Source: JBHFEI01 sp041928815
Lineage (GTDB): Bacteria; Pseudomonadota; Alphaproteobacteria; Rhizobiales; Rhizobiaceae
Assembly: GCF_041928815.1 (NCBI RefSeq)
Contig: NZ_JBHFEI010000009.1
Span: forward strand, 226,082-290,081
Length of the DNA stretch: 64,000 bases
Reading direction: 5' to 3'
The notes below the pieces were generated by a model. The model saw only the letters and a program-made list of their open reading frames with translations. It did not search any database and had not been told where the DNA came from. This document shows, piece by piece, positions 34,263 through 43,801 of the stretch. The translations under genes and the position numbers were made by a program. Numbering within the stretch: position 1 is the stretch's first letter; every line of letters begins with the position of its first letter.

Positions 34263-34513
34263 GACAGGTCGAGGTCTCGCGCGGCGATGACGGCCCGCGG
34301 CGGCGAAAGCTCGATCTCCGACAGGCCGGGCATCGCCAGCGCCTCGACGAGGCTGCGGCGCCCGCCCGTCAGCGCGCGGTAGGCCTCGTAGCTCATCAGG
34401 ACGTGGGACGGCCGGCCGCGGTCGGTGATGATCACCGGCCCGTTCAGCGCGGCGCGCTTGGCGCTGCCGACGTCGTGGTTCAGCGCGCGGCTCGAAAGCG
34501 TGGTGACGGTCAT
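34259..34513 (-). CDS. Phd/YefM-type antitoxin
   Basis: An 84-residue protein started at MTVTTLSSRALNHD with AGGAG just upstream; an ATG 12 bases further up is less likely. The N-terminal DNA-binding fold is RALNHDVGSAKRAALNGPV followed by ITDRGRPSHVLMSYEAY, the Phd/YefM hallmark. The C-terminal tail should neutralise VapC. The pair is likely autoregulated and may stabilise the replicon. Confidence 0.9.
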   Translation of the reverse strand: MTVTTLSSRALNHDVGSAKRAALNGPVIITDRGRPSHVLMSYEAYRALTGGRRSLVEALAMPGLSEIELSPPRAVIAARDLDLS

Positions 34514-34698
34514 GGCGCTCCTCATGCGGCAACGTTCCTACATATAATCCCGCAGCAGCGCTTTGCAAGGCGCGAGGCTTGAAGAAACAGGCCCAGGAAT
34601 GGGCCGGCTCCGCCGTCCCGTCCTCTTGAAGTTTCGTATATTCGGATGAAGATGCAGACCGCGCGGGTCTTTCGCCCGGACGACATCAGGGGGGATCG

Positions 34699-37600
34699 AT
34701 GGCCACGTTCAGCGGCGGTGCCGGCACGTTCAGAGGCGAAGGCAAGGTCTTCGAGTGGAGCGACGTCATCGTCGTCATCGAGAACGGCGCCATCGTCAAT
34801 TATTTCACCCAGTTCGCCGACGACGTATTCACCAATGCCGGCACGGATGTGGAGATCGGCGGCTTCAACGTCCAGCTGACGCAGCTCGCCTTCAAGCATT
34901 TCGGCTATGCCGTCGGCGTCAAGGACCTGCTCGTCTCCGCGACGTCGCAGTTCCTGCAGGGCGCGCAGAATTTCACCATCTCGGGCAAGCTCACCAACAA
35001 CGGTCTGACGACGATCGGCGCGATGACGACGCTGACCGGCGCCGTCGAGAACAACCACCTGATGACCGTCGGCGAGGTCTTCCTCAAGCTCAGGCCCGTC
35101 GGCGGCGATTTCACGCTCAGCGGCTCCGGCGACATGCGCCTGCGCGGCGGCTACCTCACCGGCGAGGGCGGACAAAGCTCGGTGACGGACTTCTTCGTTT
35201 CCGGCCGGATCAGCGGCCACGGTTCGATCGGCTCGGATTTCAACCTGGTGGCGTTTCCGCGCGACGCCGGCTATCTCCACATCGTCAACACCGCCGCCGG
35301 CACGATCGAGGCCGATGTCAGCGGCAGGACGCTGTCGATCTACACCGAACTCACGTCCAACAATCCCTTGGAAAATGCCGGCATGATGGCCGCGAGCAAT
35401 GGCGGCACGCTTTCGATCAACGGCTATAACGGCCCCTTCGGCCCCTTGTCCTTCCATGTCGAGCAGACCGGGGCCGGCACGATCAAGGCCTTCAACGGCG
35501 CGTCGGTGGTGCTCAACAACGTCGTCGTCGAGGGCGGCACGCTGGACGGCCAGGGCACCGGCACGATCCAGGTCGAGGGCTTCTACACGCGGCTCGCCAA
35601 TCTCGACATCTCGGCGACGGGCCGGGTCAATCTCGGCCGGTCCGTCGTGCTGGACGGGACGATCGAGAACCGCGGCAAGATCGTCCAGGACCAGTTCGAC
35701 AGCACCAGCAGGATCGACAAGGACGGCGTGACGCTGACCGGCGGCGGCTCGCTGCAGCTGATGGACAATTACGGCGAGTCGAGCATCGTCGCCGAGGAGG
35801 CCGGCGCGACGCTCACCAATGCCGATCACCGCATCTTCGGCGCCGGCGTGATCAGCGGCGTCCATCTGATCAACCAGGGGCTGATCTCGGCGCGGCCGGA
35901 CAGCTACACGCCCGATCCCGATCTGCTGCGCATCGACCAGGTCGCGAGCCTCAGGAACACGGGCATCCTGGAAGCCACCGGCACCAACACGACCCTCGGC
36001 CTCTACAGCATCGGCGGCGTCCTGGACAATGCCGGCGGCACCATCCGGGCGAACGGCGCCGGCACGGTCGTGGCGCTCGCCAACACCAGCATCGCCGGCG
36101 GCACGCTCAGCACCAGCAATGGCGGCGTGATCCGGGCCGCAAGCTTCAACGTGCAGCTTGCGGATTTCCAGACGAGCGCGACGACGCGGATCGATGCGAG
36201 CCAGATGGTGCTGAAGGGCGCCGTCGTCAATCGCGGCCTGATCTACGAGGATGACGGCGCCGGCATCCGGATCCATGCCGACGACGTGCTCTTGACCGGC
36301 GGCGGCACGGTCGTCCTCCTCGACAACTACAACACGGCGAGCATCACCGGACAGGCGCCGGGCGCGGTGCTGACCAATTTCAACAACACGATCCGCGGCG
36401 ACGGCTTCATCGGCGGCGCCAACCTGACGCTCGCCAATTTCGGCCTAATCCACGCCGACGCCGACCCCTATGACGATGCCGATTCCCTCGTCATCGCCGA
36501 TCTCGCCTCCTTCACCAATGTCGGCCGGCTGGAGGCGCGCAACGGCGCGACGCTGGAACTGCGCAACACCGCCGACGGCGGCATCCAGAACACCGGCGGC
36601 ACGATCCGCGCCACGGGGACGGGGTCGGTCGTCGATCTCGCCGATGCGGTGATCAGGGGCGGAACGCTGCTGGCCGAGGCCGGCGGCCGCATCACGCTCG
36701 CCCGCGCCACCCTCGACGGCACGCTGGCGCAGGTCACGTCCAATGCCGACATGGATCTTGTCAACGGCCGGCACCTGATCCTCAAGGGCACGATCGTCAA
36801 TTCCGGCGATGTCGGCTTCACCTACCGGTCGAGCCTGACGATCGGCGCGGACGTCACGCTGTCGGGCGGCGGCAGCTTCACCCTCAACGAGGGTTTCGAG
36901 GAAAGCGCGATCCGCGCCGCGGCGCCGGGCTACGTGCTCACCAATGTCGACCAGACCTTCGCCGGCGGCGCGGGCTCCTTCGGCGCCTGGTCCGGCCTGA
37001 CATTCGTCAACGGCGTGGCCGGCGTCGTCACGGCCAACCAGGCCGGCAAGGTGCTGAGGGTGCAGACTGGCACGGTGATCGACAATTCAGGCGTGCTGAT
37101 GGCCGATCGCGGCACGCTCGACATCGAGGACAACGTCACCGGCACCGGCCGGCTGGAGATCCGCAACGGCGGCACGCTGGTGGTCGACCAGGGCACGGAC
37201 CAGCGCGTCGTCTTCGCCGGAAGCGCTGGCGGCGACACGCTGGCGCTGGTGCGGCGCGAGGCGGCGGCCGGCGGCTATGACTTCACCGTCTCCGGCATGG
37301 GGGTCGGCGACCGCATCCGCCTCGACGTCGGCGCTCCCGCCGGCGTGGAGGCGGAGTTCGGCTTCGCGACGACCGGCGACGGCGGCCTCCTCACCGCCGG
37401 CTTTTTCGGCGACGGCACCAACCCCTACGCCATCCGGCTGACGGGCCCGGTCTCGCAGGGGCAGTTCCGGCTGATCGGCGCCGCCGACGGCCTGTTCGGC
37501 TTCGAGCGCATGGCCTCGCGCAATGGCACCGAGGCGGGCGAAACGATGACGGCGCGCGCCGCCGGCGAGCGGCTGATCGGCTTTGGCGGCAATGACACGC

Positions 37601-39204
37601 TGGTCAGCGGCGCCGGCGACGACGTGCTCGACGGCTCGCTCGGCACCGACACGGCCGACTATGGCGGCGCCACCGGCGCCGTCACCGTGTCGCTCGACAC
37701 CACGGCGGCGCAGGCCGTCGGCGGCGGGCGCGGCACCGACCGGCTCTATGCGATCGAGAACCTCTCCGGCTCCGGCTATTCCGACCGGCTGACCGGCAAC
37801 GGGCTCGACAACGTCATCGACGGCAGGGGCGGCAACGACACGATGACCGGCCTTGGCGGCAATGACACCTATCTCGTGGCGCAGGCGCGCGACGCGGTGG
37901 TCGAGGCCGCCGGCGGCGGCCGCGACACGGTCATCGCCAGCGTCGGCTATGCGCTCGGCGCCGGCCAGGAGATCGAGGTGCTGCAGCTTGCGCCCGCGAC
38001 CGGCACGGCGGCGCTCAACCTGACGGGCAACGAATTCGAGAACGCGCTGATCGGCAATGGCGGCGCGAACATCCTCGACGGGAAGGCCGGTGCGGACACG
38101 ATGACCGGGCTTGCCGGCAACGACACCTATTTCGTCGACCACGCGTCGGACCGGGTGATCGAGGCGAAGGGCGGCGGCACCGACCTCGTCTATGCCTCCG
38201 TCAGCTACACGCTGGCGGCAAAGCAGGAGATCGAGGCGCTGCGGCTGCTCGCCTCGACCGGCACGGCGGCCTTGAACCTCACCGGCAACGAGTTCGCCAA
38301 CGCGCTGACCGGCAATGGCGGCGCGAACATCCTCGACGGCAAGGCGGGGGCGGACACGATGACCGGGCTTGCCGGCAACGACACCTATTTCGTCGACCAC
38401 GCGTCGGACCGGGTGATCGAGGCGAAGGGCGGCGGCACCGACCTCGTCTATGCCTCCGTCAGCTACACGCTGGCGGCAAAGCAGGAGATCGAGGCGCTGC
38501 GGCTGCTCGCCTCGACCGGCACGGCGGCCTTGAACCTCACCGGCAACGAGTTCGCCAACGCGCTGACCGGCAATGGCGGCGCGAACATCCTCGACGGCAA
38601 GGCGGGGGCGGACACGATGACCGGGCTTGCCGGCAACGACACCTATTTCGTCGACCACGCGTCGGACCGGGTGATCGAGGCGAAGGGCGGCGGCACCGAC
38701 CTTGTCTACGCCTCAACCGGCTACACGCTGGCGGCAAACCAGGAAATCGAGGCGCTGCGGCTGCTCGCCTCGACCGGCACGACGGCCTTGAACCTCACCG
38801 GCAACGAGTTCGCCAATGCGCTGACCGGCAACAAGGGCGACAACATCCTCGACGGTAAGGCGGGCGCGGACACGATGACCGGGCTCGCCGGGCGCGACAG
38901 TTTCCAGTTCTCCACCGCGCTTTCCGGCGGCACCGTCGACACGATCACCGACTTCAGCCGCGTCGACGACACGATCCGGCTCAGCGCCGCGGTCTTCACC
39001 GGCCTCGATGCCGGCGCCCTCGCCGCCGCCGCCTTCAAGGACCTGTCGACCGGCGCGGTCGACGACAGCGACCGCATCCTCTACGATCGCGCAAGCGGCG
39101 CGCTCTTCTACGATGCCGACGGCAGCGGCGCGGGCCTTGCGGTGCGCTTCGCCACGCTCGCCAACAAGGCCGTGATCAACGAGGCCGATTTCCTCGTCTA
39201 TTGA
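34699..39204 (+). CDS. Giant secreted RTX protein with beta-helix repeats
   Basis: A 1501-residue acidic protein without Sec signal. Residues 1 to about 880 are repetitive, with recurring motifs of the type GGGTLDGQGTGTI, LTGGGSL, VNRGLI and NTGGTIRA that predict a right-handed beta-helix as in adhesins and autotransporter passengers. From about residue 950 there are RTX calcium-binding nonapeptides (GGNDTLVSGAGDDVLDG) and 86-residue repeats, then the serralysin-type C-terminal secretion domain. Export through a type I system is expected, but no transporter genes are in the window. A role in adhesion or biofilm is inferred. The next gene is an FkbM methyltransferase. Confidence 0.88.
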   Translation: MATFSGGAGTFRGEGKVFEWSDVIVVIENGAIVNYFTQFADDVFTNAGTDVEIGGFNVQLTQLAFKHFGYAVGVKDLLVSATSQFLQGAQNFTISGKLTNNGLTTIGAMTTLTGAVENNHLMTVGEVFLKLRPVGGDFTLSGSGDMRLRGGYLTGEGGQSSVTDFFVSGRISGHGSIGSDFNLVAFPRDAGYLHIVNTAAGTIEADVSGRTLSIYTELTSNNPLENAGMMAASNGGTLSINGYNGPFGPLSFHVEQTGAGTIKAFNGASVVLNNVVVEGGTLDGQGTGTIQVEGFYTRLANLDISATGRVNLGRSVVLDGTIENRGKIVQDQFDSTSRIDKDGVTLTGGGSLQLMDNYGESSIVAEEAGATLTNADHRIFGAGVISGVHLINQGLISARPDSYTPDPDLLRIDQVASLRNTGILEATGTNTTLGLYSIGGVLDNAGGTIRANGAGTVVALANTSIAGGTLSTSNGGVIRAASFNVQLADFQTSATTRIDASQMVLKGAVVNRGLIYEDDGAGIRIHADDVLLTGGGTVVLLDNYNTASITGQAPGAVLTNFNNTIRGDGFIGGANLTLANFGLIHADADPYDDADSLVIADLASFTNVGRLEARNGATLELRNTADGGIQNTGGTIRATGTGSVVDLADAVIRGGTLLAEAGGRITLARATLDGTLAQVTSNADMDLVNGRHLILKGTIVNSGDVGFTYRSSLTIGADVTLSGGGSFTLNEGFEESAIRAAAPGYVLTNVDQTFAGGAGSFGAWSGLTFVNGVAGVVTANQAGKVLRVQTGTVIDNSGVLMADRGTLDIEDNVTGTGRLEIRNGGTLVVDQGTDQRVVFAGSAGGDTLALVRREAAAGGYDFTVSGMGVGDRIRLDVGAPAGVEAEFGFATTGDGGLLTAGFFGDGTNPYAIRLTGPVSQGQFRLIGAADGLFGFERMASRNGTEAGETMTARAAGERLIGFGGNDTLVSGAGDDVLDGSLGTDTADYGGATGAVTVSLDTTAAQAVGGGRGTDRLYAIENLSGSGYSDRLTGNGLDNVIDGRGGNDTMTGLGGNDTYLVAQARDAVVEAAGGGRDTVIASVGYALGAGQEIEVLQLAPATGTAALNLTGNEFENALIGNGGANILDGKAGADTMTGLAGNDTYFVDHASDRVIEAKGGGTDLVYASVSYTLAAKQEIEALRLLASTGTAALNLTGNEFANALTGNGGANILDGKAGADTMTGLAGNDTYFVDHASDRVIEAKGGGTDLVYASVSYTLAAKQEIEALRLLASTGTAALNLTGNEFANALTGNGGANILDGKAGADTMTGLAGNDTYFVDHASDRVIEAKGGGTDLVYASTGYTLAANQEIEALRLLASTGTTALNLTGNEFANALTGNKGDNILDGKAGADTMTGLAGRDSFQFSTALSGGTVDTITDFSRVDDTIRLSAAVFTGLDAGALAAAAFKDLSTGAVDDSDRILYDRASGALFYDADGSGAGLAVRFATLANKAVINEADFLVY
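38053..38826 (+). repeat. Three 258-bp tandem repeats within the RTX gene
   Basis: Units start at 38053, 38311 and 38569, each exactly 258 bp (86 codons). Units one and two differ at about three positions by eye; unit three diverges in its second half. A fourth, degenerate unit starts at 38827. This indicates a recent in-frame duplication. Confidence 0.9.
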
Positions 39205-39288
39205 CCGGCGCCGGGCCTTCCGGCGAGGATTGAGACATTGTCGCGCTCCGCCCTGTCCGGCCGGAGGGCCTTCCGGAGACGGCATGAG

Positions 39289-40254
39289 ATGACGTTCGAG
39301 CCACGCGACCTGCGCCGCATCCCGGCGATCCATCCGCACTGGACCGGCCATCTCCTGCTGTCGCAGGCGGACGGCCGGCTCCGCCACGAGGAGACCGGCG
39401 CGACCGGCCGCTATGCCGAGGCCGGCGACCGGCTCGACGTCTTCTGGGACCGCTATCCGCAGGAACGCTTCTTCCTGCATGACGGCGTGCTGCTGCGCGA
39501 GGGCGTCGCCGTGCCGGACCTGAGCTTCGCGCCTTTCGTGCGGGTGCGCGACCGGCCATTCCGGCTGAGCCGGTTCTGCATCGGGCTGCCCGGGCTCGGC
39601 CACGAGGTCGAGCTGCGCAGCGCCACCAGCGACATCCCGACCTTCGACCAGGTGTTCCTCGAACGGGAATACGAGACGGACAGCCTGCCGGAGACGGCGC
39701 GCACCATCCTCGACCTCGGCGGCAATATCGGCCTTGCCGCCCTGTTCTTCGGCCTGCGCTATCCCGAGGCGCGGCTGTTCTCGGTGGAGCCGCATCCCGA
39801 CAACGCCGCCATGCTCCGGCGCAACACCGCGGCGCTCGGCGCGCGGATGACGGCATTGCAGGGCGCCGTCTGGCATCGCGACGGCATGCTCGACCTGCGC
39901 ACCACCGACGACGACGGCATGGACCTCGGCGCCTGGGGCGTGCAGGTGGCGGAAGCGGCCGGCGGGCCCGAGGGGTCGTCCGCCGGGCTGGTGCCGGCCT
40001 TCCGCGTCGACACGCTGATGCAGCGCGCCGGCTTCGACCGCGTCGATCTCCTGAAGATCGACGTCGAGGGCGCCGAGCTCGAACTCTTCACCGATCCCGA
40101 TCGCGGCTGGCTCGACCGCGTCGGCTTCGTCATCCTCGAGACCCATGACCGCTTCCGGCCGGGCTCCGACGCCGCCGTCACCGCGGCGCTCGAACCCGGC
40201 TTCGTCGAGCTGCCGTCGAAGGGGGAGAACCGCTTCTTCGCCGCGCGCGGCTGA
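39289..40254 (+). CDS. FkbM-family SAM-dependent methyltransferase
   Basis: A 321-residue protein started at MTFEPRDLRRIPAIHP. The SAM-binding motif ILDLGGNIGLAALFF is at residues 140-154, followed by FSVEPHPDN and LLKIDVEGAELELF, the FkbM signature. Family members methylate hydroxyls on sugars or natural products. It is 84 bases after the RTX gene and may be co-transcribed, but a functional link is speculative. Confidence 0.9.
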   Translation: MTFEPRDLRRIPAIHPHWTGHLLLSQADGRLRHEETGATGRYAEAGDRLDVFWDRYPQERFFLHDGVLLREGVAVPDLSFAPFVRVRDRPFRLSRFCIGLPGLGHEVELRSATSDIPTFDQVFLEREYETDSLPETARTILDLGGNIGLAALFFGLRYPEARLFSVEPHPDNAAMLRRNTAALGARMTALQGAVWHRDGMLDLRTTDDDGMDLGAWGVQVAEAAGGPEGSSAGLVPAFRVDTLMQRAGFDRVDLLKIDVEGAELELFTDPDRGWLDRVGFVILETHDRFRPGSDAAVTAALEPGFVELPSKGENRFFAARG

Positions 40255-40302
40255 GTGCGCCGCGACACAGGGAGGACGAACGGGGGAACGCCGCGGCCGT
40301 CC

Positions 40303-41514
40303 TCAGGCCGTCATCCAGGGCGGGCGCCGGAAAGTGGAATCGGCAAAGGGCAGCGGCGCCACCAGCGCCGAGGTCTCGTCGGCGCCGCGCAGCTGGTAGA
40401 AGAGGTGCGGCAGGCCGAGGGAGGGATCCTGCGTCGTGTCCGGATAGGGGATCGCCGCCTGCCAGCGCGGATGATAGGCGATGGTGCCGACGACGCCGCG
40501 ATAGGGGATTTCCATCAGGTTGCGGGCGATGCGACGGTTGGCGGCCGCCTCGCCCGGTCCGCCGCCGCCGCCGGCAAGCGAGGCGGCGATCGCGTAGTGC
40601 TTCATCGATGAGTAGGGCTGGCAGCCGATCTCTGGCGTCGAATCCTGGCCGAAGCGGGCGCGGTAGCGCTCGGCGAAGCGCCGGCCGCGCTCGTCGCGCA
40701 ACAGCCCGATCACCGTGCCGACGATGACGCCGCGGCCGCGATCCCCGACGATGTTGGAGAAGGATTTGTGCAGGGCGCCATATTGCAGGTAGAGCAGGCA
40801 GTTGATCGGCGCGTCCATGAACTGCATGTGGAAGCGGGTGAGGTCGCCGCTGTGGAAATGGGTGACGGCGAGAACGGCCGGGTCGTGCGCCCGCATCGCC
40901 TCGATCACCGGGCGCCAGTCATGGCCGATCTTGCGCACTAGATGGGGGGCCGAGACGGGCTCCCAGCCGAATTGCGGCGAGACCGTCGCCATCGCGTTGG
41001 CAATGACGATGCTGTAGGGTTTCGGGCCGGAAATGATGCCGATGCGGCTGTTGCGCGGCGTCCACTGGCCGGTGTGGCGCAGCCAGGAGATGAACTTGAT
41101 GAAGCCCTGGCCGTACCAGTATTCGGCCGGGTCGCTCATGAAGCAGCCGAAATAGCGCTCCGGGTCGCTGGCCACCGTGTCGTGGTGCTGCAGCAGCGTG
41201 TTGTGGTGCAGGTAGATGATGCCGGCATCGGCGACGGGTTCGTATTCGGAATTCTGCGAGCCGATATTGTAGCCGTTGACGATCGCGTGCACGCGGTGCT
41301 CGGAGATCAGCATGCGGGCGGCGCGCACCACCTCCGCCGCCGTCTGGTTGCCGGTGTCGATGAAGACGGGCGCGAGCCTGCGGCCGAGGATGCCGCCATC
41401 GGCATTGATCTCGTCGACCGCGAGCTGCAGCCCGTTGCGGAATTCGCGCCCGTCATTGGCGGAACTGCCGGTGAGCGGGACCATGCTGCCGATCGGGATC
41501 GTCTCTGCCGGCAT
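40303..41514 (-). CDS. Cytoplasmic solute-binding-fold sensor protein (AmiC/UrtA-like)
   Basis: A 403-residue Peripla_BP_6 protein that begins directly with the mature fold (MPAETIPIGSMVPLTGSSAN) and has no signal peptide, lipobox or Tat motif, so it should stay in the cytosol. It is homologous to the exported binding protein at 44094-45428, sharing INADGGILGRR, DWRPVIEAM and LLYLQYG. GAGGAGGGAC precedes its ATG. It is the third gene of an operon after a response regulator and a hybrid kinase, 15 bases from the kinase stop. By analogy with AmiC of the amidase operon it probably senses the amide inside the cell and controls the kinase or regulator. Confidence 0.85.
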   Translation of the reverse strand: MPAETIPIGSMVPLTGSSANDGREFRNGLQLAVDEINADGGILGRRLAPVFIDTGNQTAAEVVRAARMLISEHRVHAIVNGYNIGSQNSEYEPVADAGIIYLHHNTLLQHHDTVASDPERYFGCFMSDPAEYWYGQGFIKFISWLRHTGQWTPRNSRIGIISGPKPYSIVIANAMATVSPQFGWEPVSAPHLVRKIGHDWRPVIEAMRAHDPAVLAVTHFHSGDLTRFHMQFMDAPINCLLYLQYGALHKSFSNIVGDRGRGVIVGTVIGLLRDERGRRFAERYRARFGQDSTPEIGCQPYSSMKHYAIAASLAGGGGGPGEAAANRRIARNLMEIPYRGVVGTIAYHPRWQAAIPYPDTTQDPSLGLPHLFYQLRGADETSALVAPLPFADSTFRRPPWMTA

Positions 41515-41529
41515 GGTCGGTGTCCCTCC

Positions 41530-43065
41530 TCAGGCGATCTCGGGAACGAGTTCGGGCTCGAACAGGATATTGTGCATGATGACGCGCAGGCCCGGCGGGC
41601 TGACCGGCTTGATCATCACCGGATAGCCCTGGTCGCGGATCGACTGGATGAGGGCCGGGTTGGTGTCGGCGGTGACCACGATCGCCGGGCAGGGCTGTTC
41701 GAGCAGGTCGTTGATCGCGCCGACCACGTCCGGCCCCTCGACGCCGCCGCGCAGGCGATAGTCGGAGATGATGATGTCGGGCGTCGCCTCGAGCGCGCCT
41801 ACGGTCGCCGCGATGTCGTCGAAGGAATCGATCGTCAGCACGCGGATGCCCCAGCGTTCGAGCAGCGCCGTCAGGGCGCTGCGCAGGTAGACGTCGTCCT
41901 CCAGCACCAGGCAGGCGAGCCCGGCGAACTCGCCGCCGATGCGCTCGTTGATCTCCGGCTCGCCGACATTGCTGTAGAGGATGTCGCCGAGCGGCACGTC
42001 GATCGAAAACGTCGAGCCCCGGCCGGGGGCGCTGTCGACGCGGACCGGATGGCCGATGACGTCGGCGAGCCGCTTGGCGATGTTGAGGCCGAGGCCGAGA
42101 CTGTGCTGGCGGTCGCGCTGCTCGCCGCCGACGCGGAAGAATTCGTCGAAGATCGCCTCGTGGAAGCGCGGGTCGATGCCGCAGCCGGTGTCGTAGACGC
42201 CGATCCGGAGCGTCTTGCCGTGGCGGCGGCAGCCGACGAGCACGCGGCCGAGATCGGTGTAGCGGATGGCGTTGCCGAGGAAATTGGCGAGGATGCGCTC
42301 AAGCAGGGCCCGGTCGCTCTCGATCGCCGCCTTCGACGGCAGGATGGTGAGCGTCAGGCCCTTCTCGCGCGCCTGGTGGTCGAACTGCAGCTTCAGCCGG
42401 TCGAGGATGGAGGAGAGCTGGAAGGTCTGGATCGTCGGCGTGACGCGGCCGGCATCGAGCTGGCCGATGTTGAGGAGCGCCCCGAGCAGGTCCTCCATGA
42501 TCTGCACCGAGACGTCCATCGCATGCAGCGCCTGGGCGCGCTCCTCGTCGGTGAGCGCCGTGATGCAGGTGTAGATCAGGATCTTCAGCGAGGCGAGCGG
42601 CTGGCGCAGGTCGTGGTTGGCGGCGCGCAGGAACCGTGACTTCATGTGGTCGGCCTGCTGGGCGGTCTCGCGCGCCTTTTCGAGCGCGCGCGCGTTGCGC
42701 GTCGCCTCGGTCACGTCGCGGCAGAGCGTGACGAGGTCGCCGTTCGCGGTCGCGAAGCCGTCGATGGTGAAGATCGCCCCGTCGGAAAAGATCAGCGTCC
42801 GTCCGGAAAGCAGGTCGCCGGGGCCGAGCGGATCGGCGGGCGGCTGGCCGCTGGAGACGATCAGGCCGCTGCGCTCGACCGCGTCGAGGAAGAGGGGCTG
42901 GGCGATGCCGTCCTCGAGCCCGCCGGGAAAGGCATCGAAGCGGCGGCGGAAGGCGGGGTTGGCGAGGCGCAGCCGCCCCTCGGCCGACCAGAGCGCGACC
43001 CCGTGGCCGATGGCAGCGAGGGTCTCGAAGGCAAAGCGCTGGTCGTCGTCCCCGTATTGCGACAA
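41530..43065 (-). CDS. Soluble hybrid histidine kinase with C-terminal receiver
   Basis: A 511-residue protein without membrane segments. Residues about 10-120 form a PAS-like domain (GVALWSAEGRLRLANPAF), then a coiled coil and HisKA box ANHDLRQPLASL (H151), the N-box around N264, G1 box DTGCG (292-296) and SLGLGLNIAKRL. A receiver with phospho-acceptor D435 (IIISDYRLRG) follows. The start is a TTG 13 bases after the response regulator stop; no better start was found. It should take its cue from the cytosolic binding protein encoded next. Confidence 0.9.
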   Translation of the reverse strand: MSQYGDDDQRFAFETLAAIGHGVALWSAEGRLRLANPAFRRRFDAFPGGLEDGIAQPLFLDAVERSGLIVSSGQPPADPLGPGDLLSGRTLIFSDGAIFTIDGFATANGDLVTLCRDVTEATRNARALEKARETAQQADHMKSRFLRAANHDLRQPLASLKILIYTCITALTDEERAQALHAMDVSVQIMEDLLGALLNIGQLDAGRVTPTIQTFQLSSILDRLKLQFDHQAREKGLTLTILPSKAAIESDRALLERILANFLGNAIRYTDLGRVLVGCRRHGKTLRIGVYDTGCGIDPRFHEAIFDEFFRVGGEQRDRQHSLGLGLNIAKRLADVIGHPVRVDSAPGRGSTFSIDVPLGDILYSNVGEPEINERIGGEFAGLACLVLEDDVYLRSALTALLERWGIRVLTIDSFDDIAATVGALEATPDIIISDYRLRGGVEGPDVVGAINDLLEQPCPAIVVTADTNPALIQSIRDQGYPVMIKPVSPPGLRVIMHNILFEPELVPEIA

Positions 43066-43078
43066 TGTCTAGACGGCC

Positions 43079-43801
43079 TCACCTGGTCTCGATGGACAAT
43101 ATCTCGAGTTCCTTAGCATGTTCCGTGGCGAAATGGATAGCGCCTTCGCGGGTCTGGACGTTGAGTTTCTTCATCGCATTGCCGAGATGGACGCGCACGG
43201 TCTGGCGGCTGATCCGCAATTCGTCGGCGATGTCGAAGAGGGCGGCGCCGCGGCCGAGGCGCAGCATGATCTCCATTTCGCGCGCGGTGAGCATCGACAG
43301 GCGCGCGTCGCGCCGGGCCGGCTCGGCGGCCGGGGGCGGCAGCGGGCGGGCCGCCTCGCTGGTGCCGCGGGCGATGATCTCGCGCGGGAAGGCGACCTCG
43401 CCGGCGATCACCCGGGTCAGCGCCCGGCGGATCTCCTCGGCATTGGCCGATTTCGGGATGTAGCCGATGACGCCGTGGCGGATCGCCTCCATCACGTAGT
43501 TCGGGTCCTCATGGATCGACACGACGACGACGGGGATCGACGGATAGCGCCGGCGCAGGAGTTGCAGCCCCTCGAACTCCTGGAAGCCCGGCATGATCAG
43601 GTCGACAAGCATCAGGCCGATCGAGGGCAGCCGCTCCAGCGCCTTCAGCGCCTCCTCGAAGCTCGCCGCCTCCTCCAGCACGAAGCGCTCGCTGAGGCCG
43701 CGCGCCACCTGCTTCAGCGATTCCCGGACGACCCAGTGGTCGTCGGCAATCAGGATGGTCATGTCCGGCGTGGCGTTCGCTTCTAGATCGGGAACCGTCA
43801 T
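43079..43801 (-). CDS. LuxR/NarL-type response regulator
   Basis: A 240-residue protein. The receiver has D20-D21, the phospho-acceptor D67 (MLVDLIMPGF) and K117 (YIPKSAN); the C-terminal LuxR helix-turn-helix includes LTAREMEIMLRLGRGAALF and ISRQTVRVHLGNAMKKLNV. It is the first gene of the minus-strand regulatory operon and divergent from the amide transport-hydrolysis operon, which it presumably activates. Known dimethylformamidase genes are also linked to a LuxR-family regulator (dmfR), from memory. Confidence 0.93.
   Translation of the reverse strand: MTVPDLEANATPDMTILIADDHWVVRESLKQVARGLSERFVLEEAASFEEALKALERLPSIGLMLVDLIMPGFQEFEGLQLLRRRYPSIPVVVVSIHEDPNYVMEAIRHGVIGYIPKSANAEEIRRALTRVIAGEVAFPREIIARGTSEAARPLPPPAAEPARRDARLSMLTAREMEIMLRLGRGAALFDIADELRISRQTVRVHLGNAMKKLNVQTREGAIHFATEHAKELEILSIETR

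Noticed and set aside
37087..38658. Antisense 523-codon repetitive frame in the RTX gene
   Set aside because: Its repeats merely mirror the 258-bp coding repeats of the sense strand.
38053..38826. Repeats considered as a CRISPR-like array
   Set aside because: Units are 258 bp, contiguous, in frame and coding; there are no spacers and no cas genes.
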